From: Anaerolineales bacterium
GTDB lineage: Bacteria > Chloroflexota > Anaerolineae > JAAEKA01
Reading direction: 5' to 3'
DNA: 64,000 nt
NCBI GenBank assembly: GCA_020634615.1
Contig: JACKBI010000008.1
Span: forward strand, 186,001-250,000
The notes beneath the pieces were generated by a model that saw only the letters and a list, made by a program, of their open reading frames with translations, was not told the DNA's origin and did not search any database. Positions within the stretch are counted from its first letter, which is position 1. Each line of letters starts with the position of its first letter. Below are positions 7,815-16,014 of this stretch, piece after piece. A program made the position numbers and the translations under genes.

Positions 7815-8564
7815 ATGCCATTGGCGCCTATTCGGGGGCATGATCTGTGGTACGAGGATAGCGGACGCGGGCCGCGGGTGACGTTGTTGCATCACGCGAC
7901 CGCCAGCAGCCGCAACTGGCGACACATCGTCCCTGCGCTGGACCAGCGTTTTCAGACACTTGTCTATGACCGACCCGGCTTTGGACGCTCCTCGTGGCAG
8001 GATGATTGGCCGTTGGACTATCTGGATCGAGATGTGGACGACTTGCTGGCCCTCCTGGACGCGCTGTCCGTCGATCGGACGGCGTTGATCGGCCACAGCG
8101 ACGGCGCGGCCATCGCGCTGCTGTTTGCGGCCCGCCATCCGCAGCGGGTGCGCTGTGTCATCGCCGAAGCGCCGCACGTCACCGTGGAGACGCCCCGCTG
8201 CCCTGAGGCCGTGCAGGCGTTTACTGCCCAGGTCGAGGATTCTCCCGCATTGCAGGCTGCACTGGCGCGCGATCACGGCGATCGCTGGCTGGCGGTGCTA
8301 CAGCGCTGGCAGCGGCGCTGGCTCGATCCAGCCTTCTGGACCTGGGACGTCAGCGACGAGTTGGCCGGTGTCGCCTGTCCCGTGCTGGTGATCCACGGCG
8401 CCGAAGATCCCTACTTTTCGCTGGCGCACTCTGAATCGATCGCCGGCAGCGTGGCGAACGGTCAGTTGCACGTTGTTCCCAACGCCGCGCACGTCCCGCA
8501 CAACGAGGCCCGCGCATTGTTTATCGACCTGGCACTGTCCTTTCTTGAATACTGTGACCCATGA
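7815..8564 (+). CDS. Alpha/beta-fold hydrolase
   Basis: 249-residue alpha/beta hydrolase with a visible triad: nucleophile in GHSDGAAI, acid in HGAEDPY and base in NAAHVPH. The oxyanion segment reads HHATASSRNW. Esterase, lipase or C-C hydrolase chemistry is possible; the substrate cannot be told. It starts 2 nt after the kinase stop and overlaps the next hydrolase by 4 nt (ATGA), so four or more genes here are probably translated together. No signal peptide, hence cytoplasmic. Confidence 0.88.
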   Translation: MPLAPIRGHDLWYEDSGRGPRVTLLHHATASSRNWRHIVPALDQRFQTLVYDRPGFGRSSWQDDWPLDYLDRDVDDLLALLDALSVDRTALIGHSDGAAIALLFAARHPQRVRCVIAEAPHVTVETPRCPEAVQAFTAQVEDSPALQAALARDHGDRWLAVLQRWQRRWLDPAFWTWDVSDELAGVACPVLVIHGAEDPYFSLAHSESIAGSVANGQLHVVPNAAHVPHNEARALFIDLALSFLEYCDP

Positions 8565-9385
8565 GACTGACCACCACCGACGGTATTTCGATCCATATCC
8601 GGCGACAGGGCGCAGGCCCCGAGCCGATCCTGTTCGTGCATGGCAGCTTCGCCAGCAGCCGCTGGTGGATGCCGGCCACAGCGCTGCTGCCGCCCGCGGC
8701 CTTTACCACCTATCTGGTTGACCTGCGCGGCTGCGGCGACAGCGACCGGCCGGCTGACCCAGCCGGCTACTCGGTTGAGCGGCAGGCGCACGACATCGCG
8801 GCTGTGGTGGATGGATTGGGATTGACTGGCCTGCACCTGGTCGGCCATTCGCTGGGTGCAGCCATTGCGCTGACCTATGCCGCCGACCACGCACATCGAC
8901 TACGCTCGCTGACGCTTGTCAGCACGCCGTCGCCCGAGGGCACGCCGACACCTTCCGCGGGCTATGACCTTCTCGCGCGCATGCGCGATGATCGCGGGTT
9001 GCTGGCCCAGGCCCTGGCAGCGGTCATGCCCGCCCGCCCGCCTGATCCCTTGTTCCAGCAGCTTGTCACAGACGCGGCCAACCAGGCGCCGGCCGCGTTC
9101 ACTGCGTCCGCCCAGGCGCTGGAAAACTGGCGACTGGCGCGCGAGGCGCGGGCGCGATTGCGTCTGCCGGTGCTGCTGATGTGGGGCGAGCGGGACCAGT
9201 ATGTCGAGCGCTCGGTGCAGAACCAGTTGCTGTTGTCGATCCCCGGCGCGAACAACCTGGAGGTGTTTCAAGGGTGTGGGCACAGCCCGATGCTGGAGCG
9301 TACCGAAGGCTTCGTCCAGGCGCTGCTGGAGTTCATCGGCCAGGACTTCGAGACCTATGCGGCCTTGCGTGATATGGGGGAATAG
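8561..9385 (+). CDS. Alpha/beta-fold hydrolase
   Basis: 274-residue hydrolase paralogous to its upstream neighbour: oxyanion HGSFASSRWW, nucleophile GHSLGAAI, acid WGERDQY, base GCGHSPMLE. The cap region (DLLARMRDDRGLLAQALAAV and following) is typical of epoxide hydrolase / haloalkane dehalogenase-like members, but no halide-binding Trp pair is obvious, so I leave the substrate open. The ATGA overlap with the previous stop indicates translational coupling. Confidence 0.88.
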   Translation: MRLTTTDGISIHIRRQGAGPEPILFVHGSFASSRWWMPATALLPPAAFTTYLVDLRGCGDSDRPADPAGYSVERQAHDIAAVVDGLGLTGLHLVGHSLGAAIALTYAADHAHRLRSLTLVSTPSPEGTPTPSAGYDLLARMRDDRGLLAQALAAVMPARPPDPLFQQLVTDAANQAPAAFTASAQALENWRLAREARARLRLPVLLMWGERDQYVERSVQNQLLLSIPGANNLEVFQGCGHSPMLERTEGFVQALLEFIGQDFETYAALRDMGE

Positions 9386-9523
9386 GGAGCGGGACTATGG
9401 ACGAGCGCCTGATTATCGTGGACACTTGGTCACGGTTAAAGGCTGCGTTCCCTTGAGTTGCAGCAGCCTCGCGGCAGCCAGTGCCTTGGGCGCCTGTCCA
9501 CAGATCAGATACGAGCGGAGACT

Positions 9524-10438
9524 ATGACAAGAGTTGTGGTGGTGTTTTTGGATGGTGTCGGGTTGGGCAGCGACGATCCCGCGGTCAACCCGCTGGCGAC
9601 GGCGGAGATGCCGGCGCTCATTGATGTGCTCGGTGGGGTGCGGCCACTCGGTTCGGCAGGGCGTATCTCGGGGACGCTGGCCAGCCTTGTGCCCACGGAT
9701 GCGTCGCTGGGCGTGCCCGGCAAGCCGCAGAGCGCCAGCGGTCAGGCGGCGCTGGTGACCGGTCGCAACGTCCCGGAAATGATCGGTGAACACTACGGAC
9801 CGCGGCCCAACCAGCCGATCCGCGCCATCCTGGAGGGCGAGACGCTGTTCTCGCGGGCATTGGCCGGGGGCGCTTCAGTGGCCTTCGCCAACGCCTATCC
9901 CCAGGGCTATTTTGACGCCGTCAACCGCGGCAAGCGGCTGCATGGCGCCATTCCCCACGCGGTGCAGGCGGCTGGCATCCGGTTGCGCACCGCCGACGAT
10001 CTGCGGATCGAGCACGCGCTCAGCGTCGACCTGACCAATGCCGGCTGGCGCAATGGCATGGGGTACGGCGACATGCCGCAATGGACGGCGTTCCATGCCG
10101 GGCAGGTGCTGGCTGGACTTTCTGCGACGCACGACTTGATATTCTTTGATAACTGGGCGACCGACGTGGTAGGCCATCACAACGACATGGCTGAAGCATT
10201 GACGCTGTTGGCGGATCTGGACCAGTTCCTCCAGGGGTTGCTGGCAGCGGTCGATCTCGAACGGACACTGATTGTCATAACCAGCGATCACGGCAACCTT
10301 GAGGACATCAGCGTGCGCGGCCACACGTTGAACCCGGTGGCAACGGTGGTCATCGGCGCCGGGCAGCAGGCAGTGGCCGACCAGATAAACAGCCTGACTG
10401 ACATCACACCTGCACTGCTGGCGCAGTTGCAACTATGA
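9524..10438 (+). CDS. Alkaline-phosphatase-superfamily metalloenzyme (phosphoglycerate-mutase-like)
   Basis: 304 residues. The N-terminal VVVVFLDGVGLG holds the first metal Asp, PQSASGQAALVTGRN is the nucleophile segment (Ser), and FFDNWATDVVGHHND, TSDHGNLED and RGHTLNPVATVV supply the remaining Asp/His metal ligands. This matches the family of cofactor-independent phosphoglycerate mutase and phosphopentomutase but is much shorter (iPGM about 510, PPM about 390), because the inserted second domain is reduced. Probably a phosphohydrolase or phosphomutase of unknown substrate. ATG at 9524 follows GCGGAGACT; the upstream in-frame ATG at 9458 is less likely. Confidence 0.82.
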   Translation: MTRVVVVFLDGVGLGSDDPAVNPLATAEMPALIDVLGGVRPLGSAGRISGTLASLVPTDASLGVPGKPQSASGQAALVTGRNVPEMIGEHYGPRPNQPIRAILEGETLFSRALAGGASVAFANAYPQGYFDAVNRGKRLHGAIPHAVQAAGIRLRTADDLRIEHALSVDLTNAGWRNGMGYGDMPQWTAFHAGQVLAGLSATHDLIFFDNWATDVVGHHNDMAEALTLLADLDQFLQGLLAAVDLERTLIVITSDHGNLEDISVRGHTLNPVATVVIGAGQQAVADQINSLTDITPALLAQLQL

Positions 10439-10447
10439 GCGGAGAGA

Positions 10448-10471
10448 TGCCAACTTTCCGATAAGTTGGCA
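10448..10471 (+). terminator. Hairpin after the metalloenzyme gene
   Basis: Perfect 9-bp stem TGCCAACTT / AAGTTGGCA with a 6-nt loop, 9 nt after the stop at 10438. It is followed by CCTTT rather than a long T-run, so termination would be weak or factor-assisted. Confidence 0.5.
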
Positions 10472-10555
10472 CCTTTGGCGACACCCCCACTTCTATCAAG
10501 TCAGGCACCCGGCCGGTCGGATCCGGCACTCCGGTCAATGAAAATGAGCGGGACT

Positions 10556-10571
10556 CGGTCGGAGACCGGCC
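10556..10571 (-). repeat. Copy 2 of dispersed 16-nt core repeat
   Basis: Exact reverse complement of the core GGCCGGTCTCCGACCG; on the minus strand it is followed after 10 nt by TTTTCAT, as in copies 1 and 3. Confidence 0.75.
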
Positions 10572-10613
10572 CAAGCGAGAGCACCCTAACTTCAGATCCG
10601 TCAGAGGGATATT

Positions 10614-11114
10614 GTGAACACAGAGATCGAGACGTATCGTACACTGCTGCGCGAGAAGTACGAGGAGTTGGACCTCATTCTGGACGGCCTGCCGGACGAG
10701 GCGTTGCTTTGGCAGCCGTTCGTTGAAAGCCCCTGGCGCGGTCCGGCCAATTCGCTGGGCTTCATCGTGGCGCACGCTGTCTCGTCCACGGTTTACCTGC
10801 TGCGGCGCGCTGAGTGGGTTCTTGGGCGTCGGGAATGGCGGGATGTGGAGGGAGACGAAGGAGCCGACGAATTCGGTCCGGACAACTACCATGTCGCCTA
10901 CTTGCGGGAACGTGTCTGGCGCACGCACGGGATAGCGGATGCGTTGCTGACCGCGTTCGTGCCGCCAGACCTTGACGCCACATGGACGCACCCGACCGAA
11001 TCAGGGCGGGCGTTCCACGTGCGCTATGACATCGTGCACGCCATCGAACACCTCAGCGAGCACATCGGTCAGGCGCAGCTAACCCGGCAACTATGGGCGT
11101 TAGGGTCAGCGTGA
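10614..11114 (+). CDS. DinB-superfamily protein
   Basis: 166 residues with the four-helix DinB/YfiT layout: a His in the second helix (FIVAHAVSSTVYLLRR) and the later pair in VRYDIVHAIEHLSEHIGQAQ, which together form the metal-binding His triad typical of thiol-dependent S-transferases (bacillithiol/mycothiol type). Actual activity unknown. Starts at GTG 10614 after CAGAGGG. Its end overlaps the 3' end of the convergent gene by 9 nt. Confidence 0.75.
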   Translation: MNTEIETYRTLLREKYEELDLILDGLPDEALLWQPFVESPWRGPANSLGFIVAHAVSSTVYLLRRAEWVLGRREWRDVEGDEGADEFGPDNYHVAYLRERVWRTHGIADALLTAFVPPDLDATWTHPTESGRAFHVRYDIVHAIEHLSEHIGQAQLTRQLWALGSA

Positions 11115-11402
11115 GCGGAGTTGATCGGCGGTATTGCGCCAGTCGATGACTGCGTAGGCTGTATCCAGTTCGGCGGCCACCTCGGCGGCAACGTCGTTGG
11201 CCGAGCCGGCTCGCTCACCTGCGTCTTCCCAGTGGTAGCCATCGGTATATGCATCGCTGCCGGTGATGCCGGCCGCCATAGCAGCATTGTCGATTGCCTC
11301 TTGAAAGCGGATCGGTAGCGCCAGGGAAACGCGGTCGCGGCCGTCGCGTACGCGCACCTGAGCGGGGATGTCGTGCCAGTAGAGCACCTGGACTTGCGGC
11401 AT
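11106..11402 (-). CDS. Small protein of the 'virulence factor' (Pfam Virulence_fact-like) family
   Basis: 98 residues: VQVLYWHDIPAQVRVRDGRDRVSLALPIRFQEAIDNAAM, then a Tyr/Trp-rich segment DAYTDGYHWED. I associate the IPAQV ... RFQ.AID.AAM pattern with a family annotated as virulence factor, a name inherited from a single screen; biochemical role unknown. ATG at 11402 has AAAGGA ten nt upstream; the longer frame from 11504 would run through its own promoter. Convergent with the DinB gene. Confidence 0.7.
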   Translation of the reverse strand: MPQVQVLYWHDIPAQVRVRDGRDRVSLALPIRFQEAIDNAAMAAGITGSDAYTDGYHWEDAGERAGSANDVAAEVAAELDTAYAVIDWRNTADQLRSR

Positions 11403-11441
11403 GGCTGGGGATCCTTTCAACCTCGTGTGTGATGAGCGCCA

Positions 11442-11470
11442 ATTGTAGCACGCCAGTGGGCGGGCTGCAA
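11442..11470 (-). promoter_or_regulatory. Sigma70-type promoter for the small virulence-factor-family gene
   Basis: Minus strand TTGCAG (11470-11465), 17 nt, TACAAT (11447-11442), about 35 nt before the ATG at 11402. The -35 hexamer is identical to that of the 37990 gene. Confidence 0.5.
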
Positions 11471-11554
11471 TCTGAACAGCGCCAATCCGCGGGTTGCCCT
11501 GCATGAATCACCCCGCAACTTTCGGTTTCATCCGTCCTGTGGCACAATGCCACC

Positions 11555-12883
11555 ATGTCCTCCGACGACAATCCCCTGAGCAAACGTGAACAGGAAATAC
11601 TCACGCTGGTGGCGCGCGGCCTGACAAACCAGGAAATCGCGCGCGATCTGGTGATCAGCCACAACACTGTCAAAGTGCACCTGCGTAACATTTTCGCCAA
11701 ACTGGAGGTCGTCTCGCGCACCGAGGCGATCGTCAAGGCCGCGCAGGCTGGCTGGATCGACGTGGCGGGCATCGAGGAGCAGACGACGGAAGAAGCTGTG
11801 CCTGCGCCGCTCTTGCCGGCGCTTCCATCATTGGCGCGCTGGCAACGCGTCTGGTTTTTCCTGGCTGCTGCGCTGGTGCTGTTGGCGCTGGCGACGCCCA
11901 ATCTTCTGACGCGGCTCCAGGCACAGGCGCCGGAAAACGATCTGTCCGACGCAGGCCGGGCGCAGACTGGTGACGTGCAGCGGGTTGCGACCAGTCGCTG
12001 GAACAGCCTGGCCGCGCTGCCGTTCGCCCGCAGCCGGCTGGCGTTGGGGGCGTTGGGTGATGTGCTGTATGCCATCGGTGGTGAGGGTGTTGACGGCCTC
12101 GCGGACGCGGTCGATGTCTACGATCCTGCGACCAACGGCTGGCTGCCGCGGGCGCCCCTGCCGGCGGCGGTCGCCAATGTTCAGGCGGTTGCGATCGATG
12201 GTCGGCTCTACGTTCCCGGCGGGACGACTGCGGACGGCGCGACCAGCGCCGAACTGCGTGTCTATGACCCGACAGCCGATGCGTGGCAGCAGGCTGGGGC
12301 CATGCCCGCGCCACGGTCCGGCTATGCGCTGGCTACGCTCGGTGGCAAGGCGTATCTTTTTGGCGGCTGGGACGGCGCCGCCTACAGCGACCGCGTTTGG
12401 GAATACGATCCGGCGGGCGATGTGTGGCGTGAGGTGTCACCGCTGCCGCGCGCTGTTGGTTTCGCGGGCGCGGCGGCATTCAACGATCGCATCCTGGTGG
12501 TCGGCGGGTTTGACGGATCGTCGGAGTTCGCCGACTGCGCTGCCTACTATCCGGTGGATGATCGCTGGGAGACCTGCGCGCCGATGATCTTGCCGCGGGC
12601 CGGTCTCGGTCTGGCGGTGGATGGCACGTCGGTCTATGCCATCGGCGGCGGCTGGCAACGCGCCGCTGGTTTCAACGAGCGCTACGATACGCTGACCAAC
12701 ACCTGGTCGTCCATTCCGTCGCCGATCCCCGGCCAGTGGATCACTCCCGGAGTCGCCAGCCGCGGCTCGCTGATCTACGCGGTCGGCGGCTGGAGCGGCG
12801 GCTATCTTGATCTCAATGAGGCATTTCAGAGCACTTTTCGGGCGTTCCTGCCGCTGGGCGTGAGCGGGCAAAGAAATCAATAG
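11555..12883 (+). CDS. Membrane-anchored LuxR-type HTH protein with Kelch-repeat sensor domain
   Basis: 442 residues in three parts: a LuxR/GerE DNA-binding domain (LSKREQEILTLVARGLTNQEIA ... NTVKVHLRNIFAKL, residues 8-70), one TM helix (VWFFLAAALVLLALATPNLL, about 100-120), and an outside beta-propeller of about six Kelch repeats (recurring LYAIGG, VYDP, W, LPxARS). No receiver domain is present, so the DNA-binding domain appears to be tied to the membrane and controlled by whatever the propeller binds, in the manner of one-component ToxR-like regulators. That topology (HTH inside, propeller outside) follows from the single TM. It is adjacent to an M42 peptidase gene; its target is unknown. 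ATG at 11555; a CACAAT -10-like box ends only 8-9 nt upstream, so the leader may be minimal. Confidence 0.88.
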   Translation: MSSDDNPLSKREQEILTLVARGLTNQEIARDLVISHNTVKVHLRNIFAKLEVVSRTEAIVKAAQAGWIDVAGIEEQTTEEAVPAPLLPALPSLARWQRVWFFLAAALVLLALATPNLLTRLQAQAPENDLSDAGRAQTGDVQRVATSRWNSLAALPFARSRLALGALGDVLYAIGGEGVDGLADAVDVYDPATNGWLPRAPLPAAVANVQAVAIDGRLYVPGGTTADGATSAELRVYDPTADAWQQAGAMPAPRSGYALATLGGKAYLFGGWDGAAYSDRVWEYDPAGDVWREVSPLPRAVGFAGAAAFNDRILVVGGFDGSSEFADCAAYYPVDDRWETCAPMILPRAGLGLAVDGTSVYAIGGGWQRAAGFNERYDTLTNTWSSIPSPIPGQWITPGVASRGSLIYAVGGWSGGYLDLNEAFQSTFRAFLPLGVSGQRNQ

Positions 12884-12910
12884 AATGATCGAAAGAAGGG
12901 ATTTGGATCG

Positions 12911-13951
12911 ATGGTCAACATCGACATAACAAGAACGGTAGATTTTCTGGAGGGGTTGCTCAACGTACCGAGCCCGACCGGAGACACGGCTGCGGCTGTG
13001 GAATATGTTCGTGAACGATTGGCCGATTTGCCGCTGACGTTGCGTTTGACGATGAAAGGCTCGCTGGTGGCCACGGTGGAAGGCGAGAGCAGCAGCCAGC
13101 CGCGGGCGTTGACGGCGCATGTGGACACCTTGGGGGCGATGGTCAAAGAAATCAAGTGCAACGGCCGCTTGCAGCTTGTGGCGCTGGGCGGGCTGCAATG
13201 GAACTCGGTCGAGGGCGAGGGACTGACGATCAGCGCTGCCAGCGGCCAGCGCTACCGCGGCTCGTTGCTGCCAAACGGTGCGTCAGCGCATGCCCTGCGG
13301 CCTGATGACCGGGGCGCGACGCGTGATGATGCCAGCATGGAAGTGCGCATCGATGCGATCACCGGCAGTCGCGCCGAAACCGAGGCATTGGGTATTCGGG
13401 TTGGCGATTTTGTGGCCTTCGATCCGCGTGTCGAGCTGTCAGAAAACGGCTTTGTTCGCTCACGCTTTCTCGATGACAAGGTGAGCGTGGCCTGTATCTA
13501 CGGCGCGCTGTGTGCACTGGCAGACGCCGGACTGAGGCCCGCGCAACGCACCACGGTGCTGATCAGCACGTACGAAGAGGTTGGCCACGGCGCCGCCAGC
13601 GGCTTGCCGTCCGATCTGGCGGAACTGGTGGCTGTTGACATGGCGGTTGTCGCCCCCGGCAACACGTCGCATGAACAGGCGGTAACCGTTTGCGCCAGGG
13701 ATGCCGGTGGACCGTATGATCTCGCACTTCGCCGTCGACTGGAGGCGCTGGCTGAGGCCGAAGGGCTGCGCTGGTGTACCGATGTTTATCTGTACTACCG
13801 TTCCGATGGCGAGGCATACTGGAACGCTGGCGGCGACGTGCGCGTCGGCCTGATCGGGCCGGGCGTCGATGCGTCGCACCACTACGAGCGGACGCACGTC
13901 GATGGGATCGAAAACACGGCGCGCCTGATTGCTGCCTATTTGCTGAGCTGA
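12911..13951 (+). CDS. M42-family metallo-aminopeptidase
   Basis: 346 residues, usual length for M42 (FrvX/TET-type) enzymes that trim N-terminal residues from peptides. Two-metal site residues are visible: His in LTAHVDTLGAM, bridging Asp in SRFLDDKVS, Glu pair in STYEEVGHG, Asp in AVDMAVV, and His in DASHHYERTH. Cytoplasmic, no signal peptide. It may assemble into dodecamers like other M42 members (family knowledge). It follows the HTH-Kelch gene by 27 nt on the same strand. Confidence 0.92.
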   Translation: MVNIDITRTVDFLEGLLNVPSPTGDTAAAVEYVRERLADLPLTLRLTMKGSLVATVEGESSSQPRALTAHVDTLGAMVKEIKCNGRLQLVALGGLQWNSVEGEGLTISAASGQRYRGSLLPNGASAHALRPDDRGATRDDASMEVRIDAITGSRAETEALGIRVGDFVAFDPRVELSENGFVRSRFLDDKVSVACIYGALCALADAGLRPAQRTTVLISTYEEVGHGAASGLPSDLAELVAVDMAVVAPGNTSHEQAVTVCARDAGGPYDLALRRRLEALAEAEGLRWCTDVYLYYRSDGEAYWNAGGDVRVGLIGPGVDASHHYERTHVDGIENTARLIAAYLLS

Positions 13952-14003
13952 GCGTCATTACACGTTTCACGTTTCGCGATACCACCCATTAAGGAGAATC
14001 CTC

Positions 14004-14279
14004 ATGTCCGATCTACAGACGCAGTTCGAAACCGCAGCCGCGGACGCGCAAAAGCTCGCCAAGCGGCCCGATGACCAGACCCTACTCAAGGTCTACGCTC
14101 TCTACAAACAAGCCACGGTGGGGGATGTCCAGGGCAAGCGTCCCGGCTTTACCGACATGGCCGGCCGGTTCAAGTACGATGCCTGGGCCAAGGTGAAGGG
14201 CATGTCCCAGGAGGACGCCATGCAAGCGTACATCGACATGGTCGAGGCGATGAAGACCAAATACGGCTATACCGGTTGA
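14004..14279 (+). CDS. Acyl-CoA-binding protein (ACBP)
   Basis: 91 residues, the full ACBP four-helix fold: LQTQFETAAADAQKLAKRPDDQTLLKVYALYKQATVGD, then KRPGFTDMAGRFKYDAWAKVKGMSQEDAM. The conserved YxLYKQAT, K and W/K pairs that hold the CoA phosphate and the acyl chain are present. It binds long-chain acyl-CoA esters in the cytosol as a pool former. ACBP is near universal in eukaryotes and patchy in bacteria. AAGGAG precedes the ATG by 7 nt. It lies alone, with no lipid genes directly adjacent. Confidence 0.95.
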   Translation: MSDLQTQFETAAADAQKLAKRPDDQTLLKVYALYKQATVGDVQGKRPGFTDMAGRFKYDAWAKVKGMSQEDAMQAYIDMVEAMKTKYGYTG

Positions 14280-14391
14280 GCAACTGGTGTTGGCAGACGG
14301 TCTCGGGATAGCCTGTTAGCACCGCAGTCGGCGTAAGACGCGGGCTGCGGTTGTCATCGAGAGACCAGTACTTTAGCTCAAGGAGTAGTCG

Positions 14392-15222
14392 ATGACAATC
14401 TCAGGGTTTCCCGATCTGAACGGCGCGGACTGGCAGCCGACGCGCGACAGCATGAAGCAGTACGCACGCGTGGTTGGCAAAGTTCGTCGGGCGCTGGCGC
14501 CGCCGGAAAAGCACTGGTTCCACACTGCGCTGCGCGTGGCAGCAGTTGGGGCAACGACCGGCCCGATTCCCGGCATCGATAGCAGCGTCGAGCTGGTGCT
14601 GGATTTCGTGAACCACGCGCTGCAGGTTGTCACCAGCACCGGCCAGACGCGGTCAATACCATTGCGCGGCCAGCCGGTGGCTGTTTTCCACCGGCAGACT
14701 CTGGACGCGCTGGCCGGTCTGGGCATCGAGGCCGCTGTTGACCCGGATCAGTTCAGCGACGACAGCCAGTTGACCTACGTTCCGCAGCAGGCGCGGCGGT
14801 TGTGGACAGCTTTCTCGCTGGTCAACCTGACGCTGGCGCGCTTCAAGGGCAGTCTGCGCGAGGAGACTGGGCCGCTGGTGCTCTGGCCGCACAATTTTGA
14901 CCTGGCATTTCTCTGGTTCTCCGGCCGCAAAGTCCCCAATCAGGATCTCGCCAACCCTGAGTACGCCGACGAGCAGATGAACTTCGGCTTCGAGCCGGGC
15001 GATGCCGGCATCCCCGAACCGTATTTCTATGTCACCGCGTATCCGATGCCGGACGGGCTTGCCGGGTCACCCTTGCCGGCGGGCGCGACCTGGCAGACCG
15101 AGGGATGGACGGGGGCACTTCTGCGCTATGTGGAGTTGTTGAAATACGACGACCCAGCAGGACATTTGCTGGCGTTTCTGATCGCAGCGCACCGGGCAGG
15201 CAGCAAGCAAATGACCGGCTGA
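14392..15222 (+). CDS. DUF5996-like conserved protein
   Basis: 276 residues, soluble. Contains VLWPHNFDLAFLWFSG and the N-terminal region W-(x)n-LHRY-like pattern of a family I recall as DUF5996, of unknown function. The HNFD motif with nearby acidic residues could bind a metal, but no catalytic scheme is evident. Strong AAGGAG before ATG 14392. It is the last protein gene before tRNA-Arg. Confidence 0.7.
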   Translation: MTISGFPDLNGADWQPTRDSMKQYARVVGKVRRALAPPEKHWFHTALRVAAVGATTGPIPGIDSSVELVLDFVNHALQVVTSTGQTRSIPLRGQPVAVFHRQTLDALAGLGIEAAVDPDQFSDDSQLTYVPQQARRLWTAFSLVNLTLARFKGSLREETGPLVLWPHNFDLAFLWFSGRKVPNQDLANPEYADEQMNFGFEPGDAGIPEPYFYVTAYPMPDGLAGSPLPAGATWQTEGWTGALLRYVELLKYDDPAGHLLAFLIAAHRAGSKQMTG

Positions 15223-15237
15223 AACGCCATAAAAAGA

Positions 15238-15266
15238 TTGACAGTCCTTCCTGAAGGCGCTACAAT
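15238..15266 (+). promoter_or_regulatory. Strong promoter of tRNA-Arg
   Basis: TTGACA (15238-15243), exact 17-nt spacer, TACAAT (15261-15266), 16 nt before the mature tRNA 5' end. Confidence 0.75.
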
Positions 15267-15281
15267 CAACTCGTCCAAGAT

Positions 15282-15355
15282 GCCCCCGTAGCTCAGTGGA
15301 ACAGAGCACTGGACTTCTAATCCAATGGTCGCAGGTTCGAGTCCTGCCGGGGGTG
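15282..15355 (+). tRNA. tRNA-Arg (anticodon TCT)
   Basis: 74-nt cloverleaf: acceptor GCCCCCG / CGGGGGT (first pair G-U), D stem GCTC/GAGC, anticodon loop CTTCTAA giving TCT (reads AGA/AGG), T arm GCAGG-TTCGAGT-CCTGC, discriminator G. The 3' CCA is not encoded (GCACAA follows). The anticodon stem has a C-A mismatch at its top pair. Own promoter and terminator make it a single-gene unit. Confidence 0.95.
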
Positions 15356-15361
15356 CACAAA

Positions 15362-15394
15362 AGCCGGAGATCCGCACAGGTCTCCGGCTTTTTT
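15362..15394 (+). terminator. Rho-independent terminator of tRNA-Arg
   Basis: Stem AGCCGGAGA / TCTCCGGCT (9 bp, 10-nt loop) followed by TTTTTT. Confidence 0.9.
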
Positions 15395-15430
15395 CGTGGC
15401 TAGCGCTGGCTGTTACTGGCGTTCGGATCA

Positions 15431-15516
15431 GAATTCGGAAGTGGCCGGGAGGGTCAACTGGGCGACTCCTGAACGTCAGAAGCGAGTTCTGAGGTAGTTC
15501 GGCCACTTCCGAATTC
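15431..15516. repeat. Perfect 16-bp inverted repeat, 86-bp intergenic element
   Basis: GAATTCGGAAGTGGCC (15431-15446) and its exact reverse complement (15501-15516) flank 54 bp without an open frame. It lies between the tRNA terminator and the 3' end of the DUF1294 gene. It could act as a hairpin terminator for that gene or be a small palindromic mobile remnant. Confidence 0.6.
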
Positions 15517-15535
15517 GTTGGTACGCATCTACAAG

Positions 15536-15898
15536 TTAGCGCTGCAGGACGAAGAAGTAGAACAGCACGATTCCGATGAGGGTGGAGATGGCCAGGACGA
15601 CCTTGAAGATTGGCTTCTTTGTCTTGTGGCGGAAGATGAACATCCCCAGCCAGCCACCGATGAACCCGCCGATGAGGGCCAGCACGTGTAACTCAAGCTC
15701 CGGCACGCGCCAGTTGTTGAGCTTGGCCTGCGTCTTGTCGATGCCGTAGAGCAGGAAGAGCGAGATCGACCAGGCGATCAGCCAGTCGATGTACCAGTTG
15801 AGTTGGAGCAGAAGCATGAGCGCCGCAAAGATGACGACGCCGAGGATGATTGCTCCGATTGCGTAGCCGCGGTTGCGGGGATCGGATCGTTTTGCCAT
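15536..15898 (-). CDS. DUF1294-family membrane protein
   Basis: 120 residues with four predicted TM helices. The signature YGIDKTQAKLNNWRVPELELHVLALIGG and the later FRHKTKKP are those of DUF1294 (the C-terminal part of some cold-shock fusion proteins). Function unknown; located in the cytoplasmic membrane. ATG at 15898 follows AAGGAAGGG. Confidence 0.85.
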   Translation of the reverse strand: MAKRSDPRNRGYAIGAIILGVVIFAALMLLLQLNWYIDWLIAWSISLFLLYGIDKTQAKLNNWRVPELELHVLALIGGFIGGWLGMFIFRHKTKKPIFKVVLAISTLIGIVLFYFFVLQR

Positions 15899-15930
15899 AG
15901 GGCCCTTCCTTGGTTGGAATTACTCACTCA

Positions 15931-15994
15931 TCATTGCCGCGAAAGTGGGAAACCACACTCCCACCAACCTGGATTGCCGCCTTCGCGGCAATGA
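15931..15994. repeat. Intergenic palindromic repeat with 13-bp arms
   Basis: TCATTGCCGCGAA (15931-15943) and TTCGCGGCAATGA (15982-15994) enclose a Pro-codon-like CACTCCCACC stretch. The layout resembles small dispersed palindromes found at gene ends in many bacteria. It sits between the DUF1294 start and the sdaA stop. Confidence 0.5.
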
Positions 15995-16014
15995 CGATGC
16001 GCTGTAGCGGAACG

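Noticed and set aside
9397..9456. 19-codon ORF (MDERLIIVDTWSRL...) before the metalloenzyme gene
   Set aside because: A ribosome-like GGGAGCGGG precedes it, but the product is too short and there is no sign of conservation; possibly a remnant.
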